64,000 nt of DNA from Nonomuraea angiospora. Lineage in GTDB: Bacteria > Actinomycetota > Actinomycetes > Streptosporangiales > Streptosporangiaceae. The position numbers and the translations under genes are program-made. The stretch spans positions 10,044,001-10,108,000 of the forward strand of contig NZ_JADBEK010000001.1 of the NCBI RefSeq assembly GCF_014873145.1, read 5' to 3'. Shown piece after piece: positions 32,835-41,695 of the stretch; position 1 is the first letter of the stretch; each line of letters starts with the position of its first letter. Under the pieces are notes generated by a model. The model saw nothing but the letters and a program-made list of their open reading frames with translations. It was not told where the DNA came from and ran no database searches.

Positions 32835-33362
32835 CTACTCCACGCTCACGGATTCAGCCGCCGTGTTCGTGCGTACGTGCAGGTGCCCCTCGGTTGGGAA
32901 GGCAGGGGGTTGGGCGGGGAGCACGGAGTGGAGGCCATATCGACATTTCTCTGCCACGCGGCAGGAAGCATGGTTGTCCACGGCATGAAGCAGATCGAGG
33001 CGTGCCAGAGGCATCATGCACTGCGAGCCGAGCGCCCAAGCCGAAACGGCCTCAAGGGCGCGCGGAGCGATTCCTCGACCTCGGGCCTCAGCCGAGACCC
33101 AGTAACCCACCTCCGCCGAGGCGTCCGTAGGATCGACGCCTCCCTTGACCACGCTGAATCGGACGCCTGCGGTCCACCCGTCGTTCTGATCATCGATCCA
33201 TCGACGGGCGTCCGCCTCGCGGACCAGAGAAGTGGTCAACCAGCGGCGCAGGAGTGGATCACGATGAGCCGCCACGAGGGCCACCGCGTCCTCACCTCGC
33301 CACGGTCGCAGGCGCAACGCGGGCGCGGACACGGTCGGCTCCACGGACAGGACGACGGTCAT
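32835..33362 (-). CDS. GNAT-family N-acetyltransferase
   Basis: 175 residues, RimJ/RimL-like: LRLRPWRGEDAVALVAAHRD start, EVGYWVSAEARGRGIAPRAL acetyl-CoA-binding motif A, and RLDLLHAVDNHASCRVAEKCRY motif B. Substrate unknown; likely an N-terminal protein amine or a small amine. Start ATG at 33362. The gene is isolated, with gene-free DNA on both sides. Confidence 0.85.
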   Translation of the reverse strand: MTVVLSVEPTVSAPALRLRPWRGEDAVALVAAHRDPLLRRWLTTSLVREADARRWIDDQNDGWTAGVRFSVVKGGVDPTDASAEVGYWVSAEARGRGIAPRALEAVSAWALGSQCMMPLARLDLLHAVDNHASCRVAEKCRYGLHSVLPAQPPAFPTEGHLHVRTNTAAESVSVE

Positions 33363-33839
33363 GACACTCCTTGATCGATGTCTCCGCCGACTTGCTGCGA
33401 GGACGAGGCTCGAACACCCACATCGGCGGCAGGAGGCAATCCTCGTCACGTCAGCTGAGAACTCGCCACTTCGGATGGGAACCACTGGAAGTGCAGACCG
33501 GCGGGCGCCCTGACGCGCGGGGAAGGATTTGCCACCCGGGTAGAAGATCCTCCGCCCTGGATGCAAAACGCCATACCCGTGCCGCGAGCTATTTCAGGGT
33601 TTCGGCCGCACGGCCGCATGCTCCGAAGGCCGGCAATACCGGAGGCGTCCCGAACCTCAGCCGGCCATGCGGCCCCTGCCTATCGCTCACGCATAGGCTC
33701 GGTCGGTGCAGACCTGCGCCTTCGATGTCGGCGCAACCACCGTTCGCGACGACCGATACTTGACCACCTGGGCTGACTGGCTGGACGTCCCAGCCACACG
33801 CTGAGGCAACGGGCGGTGGGGCGGTCTTGCAGCGCGTGA
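33363..33839. other. 477-bp stretch without a recognisable gene
   Basis: Open frames on both strands here have no family motifs and no start with a convincing ribosome-binding site. Base composition is more mixed than in neighbouring genes. No repeats or hairpins stand out. Confidence 0.6.
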
Positions 33840-34367
33840 CCGATCCCGCGCAGCGCTTCGATCTTGGGGCGTACGCGGGCCTCGGCGGCCACCGAGTCGC
33901 GCTTGTCGCCCATCGGCACGCCGCGGAACGCGTTGCTCCACGAGGGCCCGGGGCCGCCGGTCGCGTCGATCCGCTGCAGCGCGCTCACGAACCCCGCCAG
34001 TTCCTTGGCCGCCTCGACGGGGTCGGCCAGTTCCTCCGTGGTCTCGCCCGGCAGCCACCGGTAGACCGACCAGGGGAACGGGTAGCCGTCGCCGGGCCGG
34101 CCCTTCGCGAGCGGCTCGGAGATCGGCAGCGGCAGTGCGGGGCGAGCCGCGGCAGCCATTCATGCTCGCGGTCAACCTGCCCGACCCACCGGGGATAGCG
34201 CGGCAATCGTACGGACATGTCCGTGCCGAGCCGGAACGTCGTGTTGTCCACCCCGGACCGCGGCACGGGAGAGAGGGGCAGCTCGGCCCACCGGGGAACT
34301 GCGTCGCCAGCAGGCGGCGTGCGAGGGCCTCGTCGATCAGCGGGTTGTCGGGGTCAGGCGTCGACAC
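33840..34367 (-). pseudogene. Decayed aminoglycoside/choline phosphotransferase-family gene
   Basis: Homology is spread over three frames: the GTG start with PDPDNPLIDEALARRLLA, then SGVDNTTFRLGTDMSVRLPR with WVGQVDREHEWLPRLAPH in a second frame, then ISEPLAKGRPGDGYPFPWSV and VYRWLPGETTEELADP in a third. Two frameshifts (about 34300 and 34140) are needed. Homology ends near IEALRGI, before the catalytic HGDxxxxN and DFG-like motifs, so the C-terminal half is lost. AAGGAG still precedes the start. Confidence 0.85.
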
Positions 34368-34513
34368 GGGCGGCTCCTTGTGGGGGAGAGGTGCGATCAG
34401 CGGGTTATCGGCTCGCGCGTAGGCACGGGCGGCCCCTTCCGGGGGAGAGGTGCGATCGGCGGGTTGTCGGGGTCAGGCATCGGCACGGACGGCCCCTTGT
34501 GAGGGTGAGGTGC
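34335..34513. repeat. Three imperfect ~60-bp tandem repeats
   Basis: Units begin at 34335, 34395 and 34454 (each with GATCAGCGGGTTGTCGGGG-like starts). They include the first codons of the phosphotransferase pseudogene and run into the 3' end of the MFS gene, so the last MFS residues are repeat-derived. Confidence 0.88.
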
Positions 34514-35645
34514 GGGAGGGGCGCAGGACCGGGGCGAGCAGCGTCAGCAGCAAGACCACGCACGTGATCAGCGCGAACGCGGCGGGGTAGCTGAGCGCGC
34601 CCGCCACCCAGCCCGTCACGGCCGGGGCGATCAGACCTGACAGGTACGTGATCGTCGCGACACCCGCCACGCCCTCGCTCGGAGTCGTGCCCGCGTTGCC
34701 CGCCGCCGCGATCACGAGCGGCACGATCACCGCGATCCCCAGTCCGATCAGGGCGAACCCGGCGATGCCGAGCGCGGGCGTGCGGGCCGCGACCACGAGG
34801 ACGCCGCCGACCGCCGCCACGGCACTGCCCGCCCTGACGGTCGCCGCCGGACCGATCCGGCGGATGACGTGGTCGCCCAGCAGCCGCGTGCTCGCCATGC
34901 AGAGCATGAAGACGGTGTATCCGGCGGCGGCCAAGCCGGGGCCGGCGTTGGTGACGGCGGTGAGGTAGACGGCGGACCAGTTCGAGCTGGCGCCCTCCGC
35001 GAACGTCGCACAGAACCCGACCAGCCCGATCACCAGGATCCCTCGCGTGGGGAGCGCGAAGCGCCGCGGCGCGGGCGCGTCGCGTACCGAACCCGTCATC
35101 CCGCTGTCGGGGAGGAGGCCGCGCCCGGCCGCCGCCCCGAAGCCGAGTAACGCGAGCGACATGGCTCCGAGGTGGATCCGGGCGTCGATGCCCGCGTGGG
35201 CGGCCAGGGCGCCGAGTCCGCCGGCGGCCAGGCTGCCGACGGACCACATGCCGTGCAGTCCCGACATGATCGAGCGGCCGAGATGCCGTTCGAGGAGGAC
35301 GGCGTGCGCGTTCATCGCGACGTCGCACATGCCCGCCGACGCCCCGAACAGCAGGAACGCCCCGAACAGCCACACGGGCGACGGCGAGAGCGCGGGGAGG
35401 GCCAGGCCCGCGCACCACAGGGCGAGGAGGACGCGTGTGGCCGCGCGGTTGCCGAAGCGGTAGGCCAGGCGGCCGGCCATCGGCATGCCCACGAAGGCGC
35501 CGATCGACGGGCACAGCAGCACGAGGCCGAGGGCGCCGGGGCTGAGGTGCAGGTGCTCCTGGATCCAGGGGATGCGCGTGGACAGGCTGCCGGCGACGGC
35601 GCCGTGCGCGACGAAGACGGCCGTGATGGCCCGCTGATGACTCAT
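34473..35645 (-). CDS. Major facilitator superfamily transporter
   Basis: 390 residues with about 12 hydrophobic segments; the loop GRLAYRFGNRAATRVLL is the MFS A-motif region, and the sequence resembles the YbjJ/sugar-efflux-like group. It is divergent from a ROK-type regulator with two operator-like repeats between them, so export or import of a ligand sensed by that regulator is likely. The C-terminus (SPSQGAVRADA) falls in a tandem repeat. Confidence 0.9.
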   Translation of the reverse strand: MSHQRAITAVFVAHGAVAGSLSTRIPWIQEHLHLSPGALGLVLLCPSIGAFVGMPMAGRLAYRFGNRAATRVLLALWCAGLALPALSPSPVWLFGAFLLFGASAGMCDVAMNAHAVLLERHLGRSIMSGLHGMWSVGSLAAGGLGALAAHAGIDARIHLGAMSLALLGFGAAAGRGLLPDSGMTGSVRDAPAPRRFALPTRGILVIGLVGFCATFAEGASSNWSAVYLTAVTNAGPGLAAAGYTVFMLCMASTRLLGDHVIRRIGPAATVRAGSAVAAVGGVLVVAARTPALGIAGFALIGLGIAVIVPLVIAAAGNAGTTPSEGVAGVATITYLSGLIAPAVTGWVAGALSYPAAFALITCVVLLLTLLAPVLRPSRTSPSQGAVRADA

Positions 35646-35657
35646 GGCTTGGAAATT

Positions 35658-35705
35658 ATCAGGCAGGCTTCCTGATGAAAAGAGGTTTTAGGCAGGGTCC
35701 CTGAT
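35658..35705. promoter_or_regulatory. Two directly repeated operators between MFS and ROK genes
   Basis: AGGCAGGCTTCCTGAT (35661-35676) and AGGCAGGGTCCCTGAT (35690-35705), 14 of 16 identical and 29 bp apart, about three helical turns. The first is part of a palindrome ATCAGG-N7-CCTGAT. The second ends 4 bp before the ROK start and the first begins 13 bp from the MFS start, so occupancy would block both genes. Confidence 0.75.
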
Positions 35706-35709
35706 TATT

Positions 35710-36741
35710 ATGAGGACCGTGAAGACCGCCACCCCTGCCCTGGCCCGAGCGATCAACGACCGGCTGGCCCTCGACCTGCTGCTGGAACACGGGCCGCTGA
35801 CCGCGCCCCAGCTCCGCACGCTGACCGGGTTGTCCAGGCCCACCGTGTCCGACCTGATCGAACGGCTCATGGCGGGCGGCCTCGTCGAGGTCACAGGCGA
35901 GAGCGGCGAGGACCGGCGGGGCCCGAACGCGCGCCTGTACGGGCTGGTGGCGAATCGGGCCCACGTGGCCGGGGTGGACGTACGGCGCGACGCCGTCAAC
36001 GTCACGGTCGCCGACATCACCGGGCGGGTGGTCAGCGAGGCGAGTACGACGATCGGCGCGAGAGCCGACCTGGCGGCCCTCATCGCGAAGGTGGTAGGGG
36101 GCGCGGTGGGGCGGCGCGCGCTGGACACGGTCGTGGTCGGGGCGCCGGGGCTGGTCGATCCGCGTGACGGGGAGCTGGTGTCGCCCAACGACGTGCCCGG
36201 GTGGCGGCGCGACACGATGGGATCCGTACGCGAGCGCCTGGGCGTGCCCGTGATCCTGGAGAACGAGGTCAACCTGGCCGCCATCGCCGAGCTCCGCACG
36301 GGAGCCGCCGCCGGGAGCGAGGACTTCGTGCTCCTCTGGCTGGATGACGGGGTGGGAGCGGCGGTCGTGCTCGAGGGCCGGCTGCGCCGGGGGGCGTCGG
36401 GCGGCGCGGGGGAGATCGGGTTCCTGGAGGTCGGGGGTGTGGCGTTCTGCGAGCTGTTGAACGCCGAGATCATACGGAGGTTCGACCGGGACGAGCTCGC
36501 CCGGCGGATCGCCCAGGGTGCCTTCGCCTACGCCACCCTCCTTGACCCCGGGCTCGTCGTCCTCGGCGGGACGACGGGGCATGAGGGTGGGGACGAACTG
36601 GCCGAGCTGGTGGCCGACCACCTGCGCGCCCTGGCCCCGGCGCCCACGGAGGTCCGGGCCAGCACGGTCACGGGCAACGCGGTGCTGCAGGGCGCCGTGC
36701 TGACCGCCCTGGACCTGGCCCGCGACCGCGTCTTCGGCTGA
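35710..36741 (+). CDS. ROK-family transcriptional regulator (MarR-like HTH + inactive sugar-kinase domain)
   Basis: 343 residues. Residues ~1-75: winged helix (APQLRTLTGLSRPTVSDLIERL). The rest is a ROK ASKHA domain, but the zinc-binding cysteine cluster (CxCGxxGC) is missing and the preceding His is Phe (GEIGF); the catalytic Asp of the NDAN motif is Glu (ENEVN). So it probably senses a ligand without phosphorylating it, and represses the divergent MFS gene and itself. Confidence 0.9.
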   Translation: MRTVKTATPALARAINDRLALDLLLEHGPLTAPQLRTLTGLSRPTVSDLIERLMAGGLVEVTGESGEDRRGPNARLYGLVANRAHVAGVDVRRDAVNVTVADITGRVVSEASTTIGARADLAALIAKVVGGAVGRRALDTVVVGAPGLVDPRDGELVSPNDVPGWRRDTMGSVRERLGVPVILENEVNLAAIAELRTGAAAGSEDFVLLWLDDGVGAAVVLEGRLRRGASGGAGEIGFLEVGGVAFCELLNAEIIRRFDRDELARRIAQGAFAYATLLDPGLVVLGGTTGHEGGDELAELVADHLRALAPAPTEVRASTVTGNAVLQGAVLTALDLARDRVFG

Positions 36742-36860
36742 CGCCTCTGGCACGTCCTGCCTGGTGGCCGACCGCCGACCCCGGTCTCCCGGTCCCACTC
36801 CCGGCTCCGGTCTCCTGGCCCCGGTCTCCCGGCCCTGGTCTCCCGATTCCGACGCTCGAC

Positions 36861-37146
36861 GGTGACCTCCGACGGTGACCTCTGGCGGTGGCCTCTGGCG
36901 GTGGCCTCTGGCGGTGGCCTCTGGCGGTGGCCTCTGGCGGTGGCCTCTGGCGGTGGCCTCTGGCGGTGGCCTCTGGCGGTGGCCTCTGGCGGTGGCCTCT
37001 GGCGGTGGCCTCTGGCGGTGGCCTCTGGCGGTGGCCTCTGGCGGTGGCCTCTGGCGGTGGCCTCTGGCGGTGGCCTCTGGCGGTGGCCTCTGGCGGTGGC
37101 CTCTGGCGGTGGCCTCTGACGGTGAGCTCCGACGGTGAGCTCCGAC
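36861..37146. repeat. 13-bp minisatellite, 22 units
   Basis: Exactly 22 units of 13 bp; units 3-19 are 17 identical copies of GGTGGCCTCTGGC, and the flanking units are variants (GGTGACCTCCGAC, GGTGAGCTCCGAC). It lies between the convergent ROK and M20 genes. The unit is not a multiple of three and long frames through it are artefacts, so it is non-coding. A degenerate CCCGGTCTCCCGG-like array precedes it (36780-36850). No gene lies in 36742-37221. Confidence 0.95.
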
Positions 37147-37221
37147 GGGTTGACGTGCCGCTTGCGACCGCCCGTGCCCACCCTGAGGCCGTCGGACGGG
37201 CGGTTGCCTCCCCTGGAGGGA

Positions 37222-38355
37222 TCAGGCGAGCGCGGTGATCAGGCCCATGGTCAATGCCGTGCGCTCCGCGATGTGCTCCACCAGCACGTGCTCGTGCCGC
37301 GCGTGCGCCCCGTCCCCCACCGCGCCCATCCCGTCCAGCACCGGCCGGCCCAGCGCGGAGACGAAGTTCCCGTCGCTGGCGCCGCCCACCGACACCTCGT
37401 CCAGCAGCCAGCCGAACCCGGCCGCCACCTCCCGCGCCTCCTTGAACAGCCGCTGGGAGGCCGCGTTCGGTGTCATGGGCGGGCGGTTCCACTCGCCGGT
37501 GGCCGAGATGGTCACCCGGGGGTCCGACGCCTTCAGGCCGGCGAAGACGTCGTCGATGCGTCCCATCTCCGCCGGGTCCGTGACGCGTACGTCGATTCCG
37601 CAGCTCGCGTCCCCGGCCGTCACGTTGCGGCCGGTGCCGCCGCTGATCAGGCCGACGTTCACGGTGGTCCCGCGCTCGCGGGAGCCGGCTCGGGCCAGGG
37701 TGGTGACGATCTCGGCCAGGGTGTGGATGGCGCTCGCCCCCGCGTACGGGTCGAGCCCCGCGTGCGCCTCCACCCCTCTCACGTTCACGTTGAACAGCCC
37801 CACGCCCTTCCTGGCGGTCTTGAGCGCTCCGTCCTGGGAGGCCTCGAAGACGAGGGTCGCCAGCGTGTCCTCGCTGGCCGCCTCGATGTGCGCGCGGGAG
37901 GCGGGGCTGCCGATCTCCTCGTCCCCGTTGAAGAGGTAGCGCACGCTCGGATGCGGCAGCCCCAGCTCGCGCAGCCCGCGCAGGGCCCAGATCGACTGGA
38001 CGAGGCCCGTCTTCATGTCGTACACGCCAGGACCGGTCGCCTTGCCGTCCACCACCGTGAACGGCCACGCGGCCAGGGTCCCCGTCGGCCAGACGGTGTC
38101 GTAGTGGCTGAGCATGAGCACGGTGCCGGGCGCGGTGCCCCGGTAGGTCAGCTCCAGGATGTCGCCGTAGGACCCGCCGTCGTGCAGGACCTCCTCGTCC
38201 GGGGTCCCGAGGCGTTCGACGGCCCGGCCGCGGATCTCACGCAGCCCCTTGACCAGCATGGCCTTGTCGTAGCTGTGGGTTTCCAGCTCCACCGCGGCCT
38301 TGAGGTCGTCGAGCATGGCCGGGAGGGCCTGCCGGGCCCAGTCGGTGATCAACAC
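37222..38355 (-). CDS. M20-family metallopeptidase (carboxypeptidase G2-like)
   Basis: 377 residues: zinc ligands in LSHYDTVWP, GPGVYDMKTG and NGDEEIGS, a dimerisation domain in the middle and a C-terminal HARHEHV. This is the glutamate-carboxypeptidase/CPG2 branch, which removes C-terminal Glu from folates or N-acyl amino acids. It directly follows the AbgT-type transporter gene (10 bp gap); AbgT imports p-aminobenzoyl-glutamate, so together they would form an import-and-cleave pathway. Confidence 0.9.
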   Translation of the reverse strand: MLITDWARQALPAMLDDLKAAVELETHSYDKAMLVKGLREIRGRAVERLGTPDEEVLHDGGSYGDILELTYRGTAPGTVLMLSHYDTVWPTGTLAAWPFTVVDGKATGPGVYDMKTGLVQSIWALRGLRELGLPHPSVRYLFNGDEEIGSPASRAHIEAASEDTLATLVFEASQDGALKTARKGVGLFNVNVRGVEAHAGLDPYAGASAIHTLAEIVTTLARAGSRERGTTVNVGLISGGTGRNVTAGDASCGIDVRVTDPAEMGRIDDVFAGLKASDPRVTISATGEWNRPPMTPNAASQRLFKEAREVAAGFGWLLDEVSVGGASDGNFVSALGRPVLDGMGAVGDGAHARHEHVLVEHIAERTALTMGLITALA

Positions 38356-38365
38356 GAGGTCCTTT

Positions 38366-40194
38366 CTAGGGAATCGGAGCTCCGGGGCCGAGCGGGATGC
38401 CGACCCACCAGAAAGCGAAGAACAGCAGCGTCCAGACGACGAGCAGGGTGAACGAGAGGGGGATGGTCATCGAGGCCAGCGTGCCGATCCCGGCCGAGCG
38501 CCGGTAGCGCTGGAGGAAGCCGAGCGCCATCACGAAGTACGGGCTCATGGGCGTGATCGCGTTGGTGCACGAGTCGGCGATGCGGTAGAGGGCCTGGGTG
38601 TATTCGGGCGGGATGTTCAGCAGCATCAGCATCGGCACGAAGACGGGGCCGACGAGCGCCCACTGCGCGGACCCGCTGGTCACCACCAGGTTGATCAGGG
38701 TGACCACGACCAGGATGCCCAGGAACACCACGGGCCCGCTCACCCCGGCCGACTTCAGCAGGCCGGCCCCGTTGATCGCGATGATCTCGCCGATGCCGGT
38801 CCACTTGAAGTACGCCAGGAACTGCGAGATCGCGAAGAACAGCACCAGGATCGGCGCCATCTCGCGGAACCCGTGGGCCATGAAGCCGGGGATGTCCCGG
38901 CTGCCGGTGATCGTCCCGGCGGCCTTCCCGTACGCCCATCCGACGGCCAGGAACGCCAGCGCGAGGAAGATCGCGATGGAGGTGAGCAGCGGCGACTGCA
39001 CGATGCCGCCGTCCTTGCCGCGCAGCGGCGACCCGGCGGGCAGCACGGCCGCCACCACGGCGGCCACGTACACCACCAGCGCGATCAACGCGGCCCGCAG
39101 CCCCTTCCGCTCCGAGGCACTGAGCGCCAGCCCGCCGACCGCCCCCACCCCGCCGGCCGCCCCCACCCCGCCGGCCGGGCCCACCCCGCCGGCCGGGCCC
39201 ACCCCGCCGGCCGCGCCCATCCCGCCGGCCGCGCCCATCCCGCCGGCCGCGCCCATCCCGCCGGCCGCGCCCATCCCGCCGGCCGCGCCCATCCCGCCGG
39301 CCGCGCCTACCCGCCCACCGCGCCCAGGTCGGGGCTGGCGGAGTCGGAGGAGCCGGCGGAGGTGCGGGAGTTGGCAGAGGTAGGGGATGCGAGGGCGCCA
39401 GGGGAATCGATGGAGCCGGGGGAGGAGGGGGAGGAGGGCTCCGGGTCGATGGGGAGCGACTCGACGCGGCGGGCCAGCACGCGCTCGGTCACCAAGGTGA
39501 TCGTCGCGGCCAGCACCAGCGACGAGGCCAGCGAGAAGAAGTAGTTGGCCAGCGGCGTGACCGTGTAGGCGGGATCGACGGTGTGCGCCGCGGCCGTCGT
39601 GAGCCCCGACAGGATGGCGTCGGTCGGCGTGATCAGCGGGCTGGCGTCGTAACCCGCCGAGATCGACACGAACGCCACCACGATGCCCAGGATCGGGCTG
39701 CGCCCCACCGCGCGGAAGGCCAGCGCGCCGAGCGGGATGAGCACGACGTACGCGGCGTCGGAGGCCACGTGCGCCACCATGCCGGTGAACGCCAGCGCGA
39801 ACGTCACCCACTTCGGCGACACCCGCGACACCCCGGCGCGCAGCACGGCGGCCAGCAGTCCCGAGCGCTCGGCGACCGCGACGCCGAGCATGACGACCAG
39901 GATCGTGCCGAGCGGCGGGAAGGAGGTGTAGTTCTTGACCGCGTCGCCGACCATCATCCGCACGCCGTCGGCGAACAGCAGGTTCTGGGCCACGACGGTC
40001 TTGCCCGTCGCCGGGTTGACCGCCGACACCCCGGCCGCCGCCAGGCCCCAGCTGACCAGCGCCAGTAACGCGGCCAGGATGACGAACAGCCAGAACGGAT
40101 GGGGCAACCGGTTGCCCAGCCGCTCGATCCCGCCCAGCACCCGAAGGAGCGCGTTCAGGGACCGCGAACCTGTCACCGTCTCGGACGCGCTCAT
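38366..40194 (-). pseudogene. AbgT-family transporter, split by a frameshift within an 18-bp repeat
   Basis: The N-terminal half (start 40194, GGAAGGAGG 8 nt upstream; PHPFWLFVILAALLALVSWG, ASDAAYVVLIPLGALAFRAV) stops at 39307. The C-terminal half (GSPLRGKDGG, TSGSAQWALVGPVFVPMLM, CTNAITPMSPYFVMALGF) continues to 38366 in another frame. The break is a one-base deficit at about 39308-39313, in the first unit of an MGAAGG-encoding minisatellite. Adding one C restores a single ~610-residue frame. It may be a true mutation, a slippage switch or a sequencing error. AbgT proteins import p-aminobenzoyl-glutamate or export sulfonamides. Confidence 0.8.
39131..39327. repeat. 18-bp minisatellite in the AbgT gene
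   Basis: Ten 18-bp units from 39131 to 39310 (CCCGCCGGCCGCGCCCAT and variants) plus an eleventh offset by one base. It encodes repeated GGMGAA/GGVGPA hexapeptides in a loop between transmembrane halves. GAVGG occurs at both ends of the tract, as if it expanded from that sequence. Confidence 0.93.
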
Positions 40195-40264
40195 TGGCAC
40201 GCCTCCTTCCCGCATTTCGGTCAACCATTACATGCGGTAAGGAAGTGTCCTGACAAGAGTGAGG

Positions 40265-41695
40265 TCAAGAGACGGCGGCAACCGGCTCCCGGAGCGGCAG
40301 CCGTACCTCGAACCAGGTCTCGCCCGGAACCGAGCGCACCTTGATCTCCCCGCCGTGCCGGCCGGCCACGATCCGGTAGGAGATGTCCAGGCCGAGACCG
40401 GTGCCCTGACCCACGCTCTTCGTCGTGAAGAACGGCTCGAAGATCCGGTCCTTGATCGCCTCGGGCACGCCGGGCCCGGTGTCGCCGATCTCGACGATGG
40501 CCTCGTCCTCGTCGTGCGCCGTGCGGATCGTGAGCGTGCCCTCCTCGCCCATCGCGTCGAGCGCGTTGTGGATGAGGTTCGTCCAGACCTGGTTGAGCTC
40601 GCCCGCGTAGCAGGGGATGTGCGGCAGCGTGCGGTCGTAGTCGGTGACCACGGTGACGCCCGGGGCGATCTTGCCGCGGAAGATCGCGACCGTGCTGTCG
40701 AGCAGGTCGTGCACGTCGGCCTGCTGGAACGGCGCCCGGTCCATCTGCGAGTACTGCTTGGCCGAGCCGATCAGCGACGTGATGCGCTCGGTGGCCTCGG
40801 TCACCTCGTTGAGCATCTGGGAGATCTCGATGGCCTTGGCCAGCCACTGCACCGCGGCGGGAGCACGGTCCTCGCCCACCTTGCCGCGGATCTTCTCCAG
40901 CGACTCGGGCGTGAACCCGACGGTGACCAGCGCGGGGGCCAGGTCCCAGGCGTCCTCGACGCCCAGCTCTTCCAGCGCTTCGCCCAGCTCGTCCTCGGCG
41001 TCGGACATCTCCAGCGGGCTGCGCTGGGGCAGCTTGCCCAGGTTGGCCGTGCAGGACTCCTGCCACTCGATCAGCGTGCGCAGCTTCTCCGGCGGGATGC
41101 CCTCCTCGGCGAGCTGGGCGAGCTGGAGCCGCGAGGTCTTGATCAGCGAGCGCAGCTCGCTGGCGGCGCGCACCGCCGCCGCGGCCGGGTTGTTCAGCTC
41201 GTGCGTGAGCCCGGCCGTGATCGTGCCGAGCGCGGTCAGCCGCTGCCGCCGGTCGATGATCTCCCGCTGCATCCGCCCGCCCGACAGCATGCCGTCGAGC
41301 AGGTGCATCGCCATCGGGAACCACTCGGCCACGATGTAGGCGAACTTCTTGGCCGGCAGCATGAACATCCGCGTCGGAGCGGTCGTCCGCAGCGTGTGCT
41401 GGTAGGTCTGCGGCGCCCGGTCGCCGAGGTAGGCGCTGGTGGCGCCGCCGTAGACGCCGGGCTGCGACACACGGGGCATCGCCACGGTCCCGGCGCTGAC
41501 CGTCTCGCTGATCATCTGGATCTCGCCCTCGAGCAGCACCGCGAAGCACTCGGCCGGGTCGCCCTGCTGGAGGATCACCTCGTCCTGACCGAACGTGCGC
41601 ACCTCGCCGCTGTTGGCCAGCTTGGTGAGCTGCTCGTCGTTCAGCCGCTCGAAGAGGAAGAGCTTGCGCAGTTCATCGATGTCGATGTTGGTCAT
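40265..41695 (-). CDS. Histidine kinase with N-terminal cyclic-nucleotide-binding domain
   Basis: 476 residues. Residues ~1-125 resemble a CRP-type cNMP-binding domain (LFLFERLNDEQLTKLA, ILQQGDPAECFAVLLEGEI). The H-box is GLTHELNNP (His165), with N-box NQVWTNLIHNALDAMG, G1 DTGPGVP and G2 GQGTGLGLDIS. No transmembrane segment, so a soluble sensor. The start overlaps the stop of the receiver-oxidoreductase gene (ATGA), which is its evident partner. The ligand may be a cyclic nucleotide, but the phosphate-binding cassette RSA motif is not clear. Confidence 0.92.
   Translation of the reverse strand: MTNIDIDELRKLFLFERLNDEQLTKLANSGEVRTFGQDEVILQQGDPAECFAVLLEGEIQMISETVSAGTVAMPRVSQPGVYGGATSAYLGDRAPQTYQHTLRTTAPTRMFMLPAKKFAYIVAEWFPMAMHLLDGMLSGGRMQREIIDRRQRLTALGTITAGLTHELNNPAAAAVRAASELRSLIKTSRLQLAQLAEEGIPPEKLRTLIEWQESCTANLGKLPQRSPLEMSDAEDELGEALEELGVEDAWDLAPALVTVGFTPESLEKIRGKVGEDRAPAAVQWLAKAIEISQMLNEVTEATERITSLIGSAKQYSQMDRAPFQQADVHDLLDSTVAIFRGKIAPGVTVVTDYDRTLPHIPCYAGELNQVWTNLIHNALDAMGEEGTLTIRTAHDEDEAIVEIGDTGPGVPEAIKDRIFEPFFTTKSVGQGTGLGLDISYRIVAGRHGGEIKVRSVPGETWFEVRLPLREPVAAVS

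Noticed and set aside
33395..33440. A tRNA 3' end or att site suggested by a TTCGAGCC element on the minus strand
   Set aside because: The T-arm stem does not pair and no acceptor or anticodon arm can be folded around it.
36862..37238. Long plus-strand open frames through the 13-bp repeat encoding WRWPLAV-type repeats
   Set aside because: The repeat unit is 13 bp, so the same nonsense peptide appears in all three frames; there is no ribosome-binding site and no family.
39131..39310. A CRISPR-like array
   Set aside because: The 18-bp units are head-to-tail with no spacers and encode an in-frame peptide repeat.
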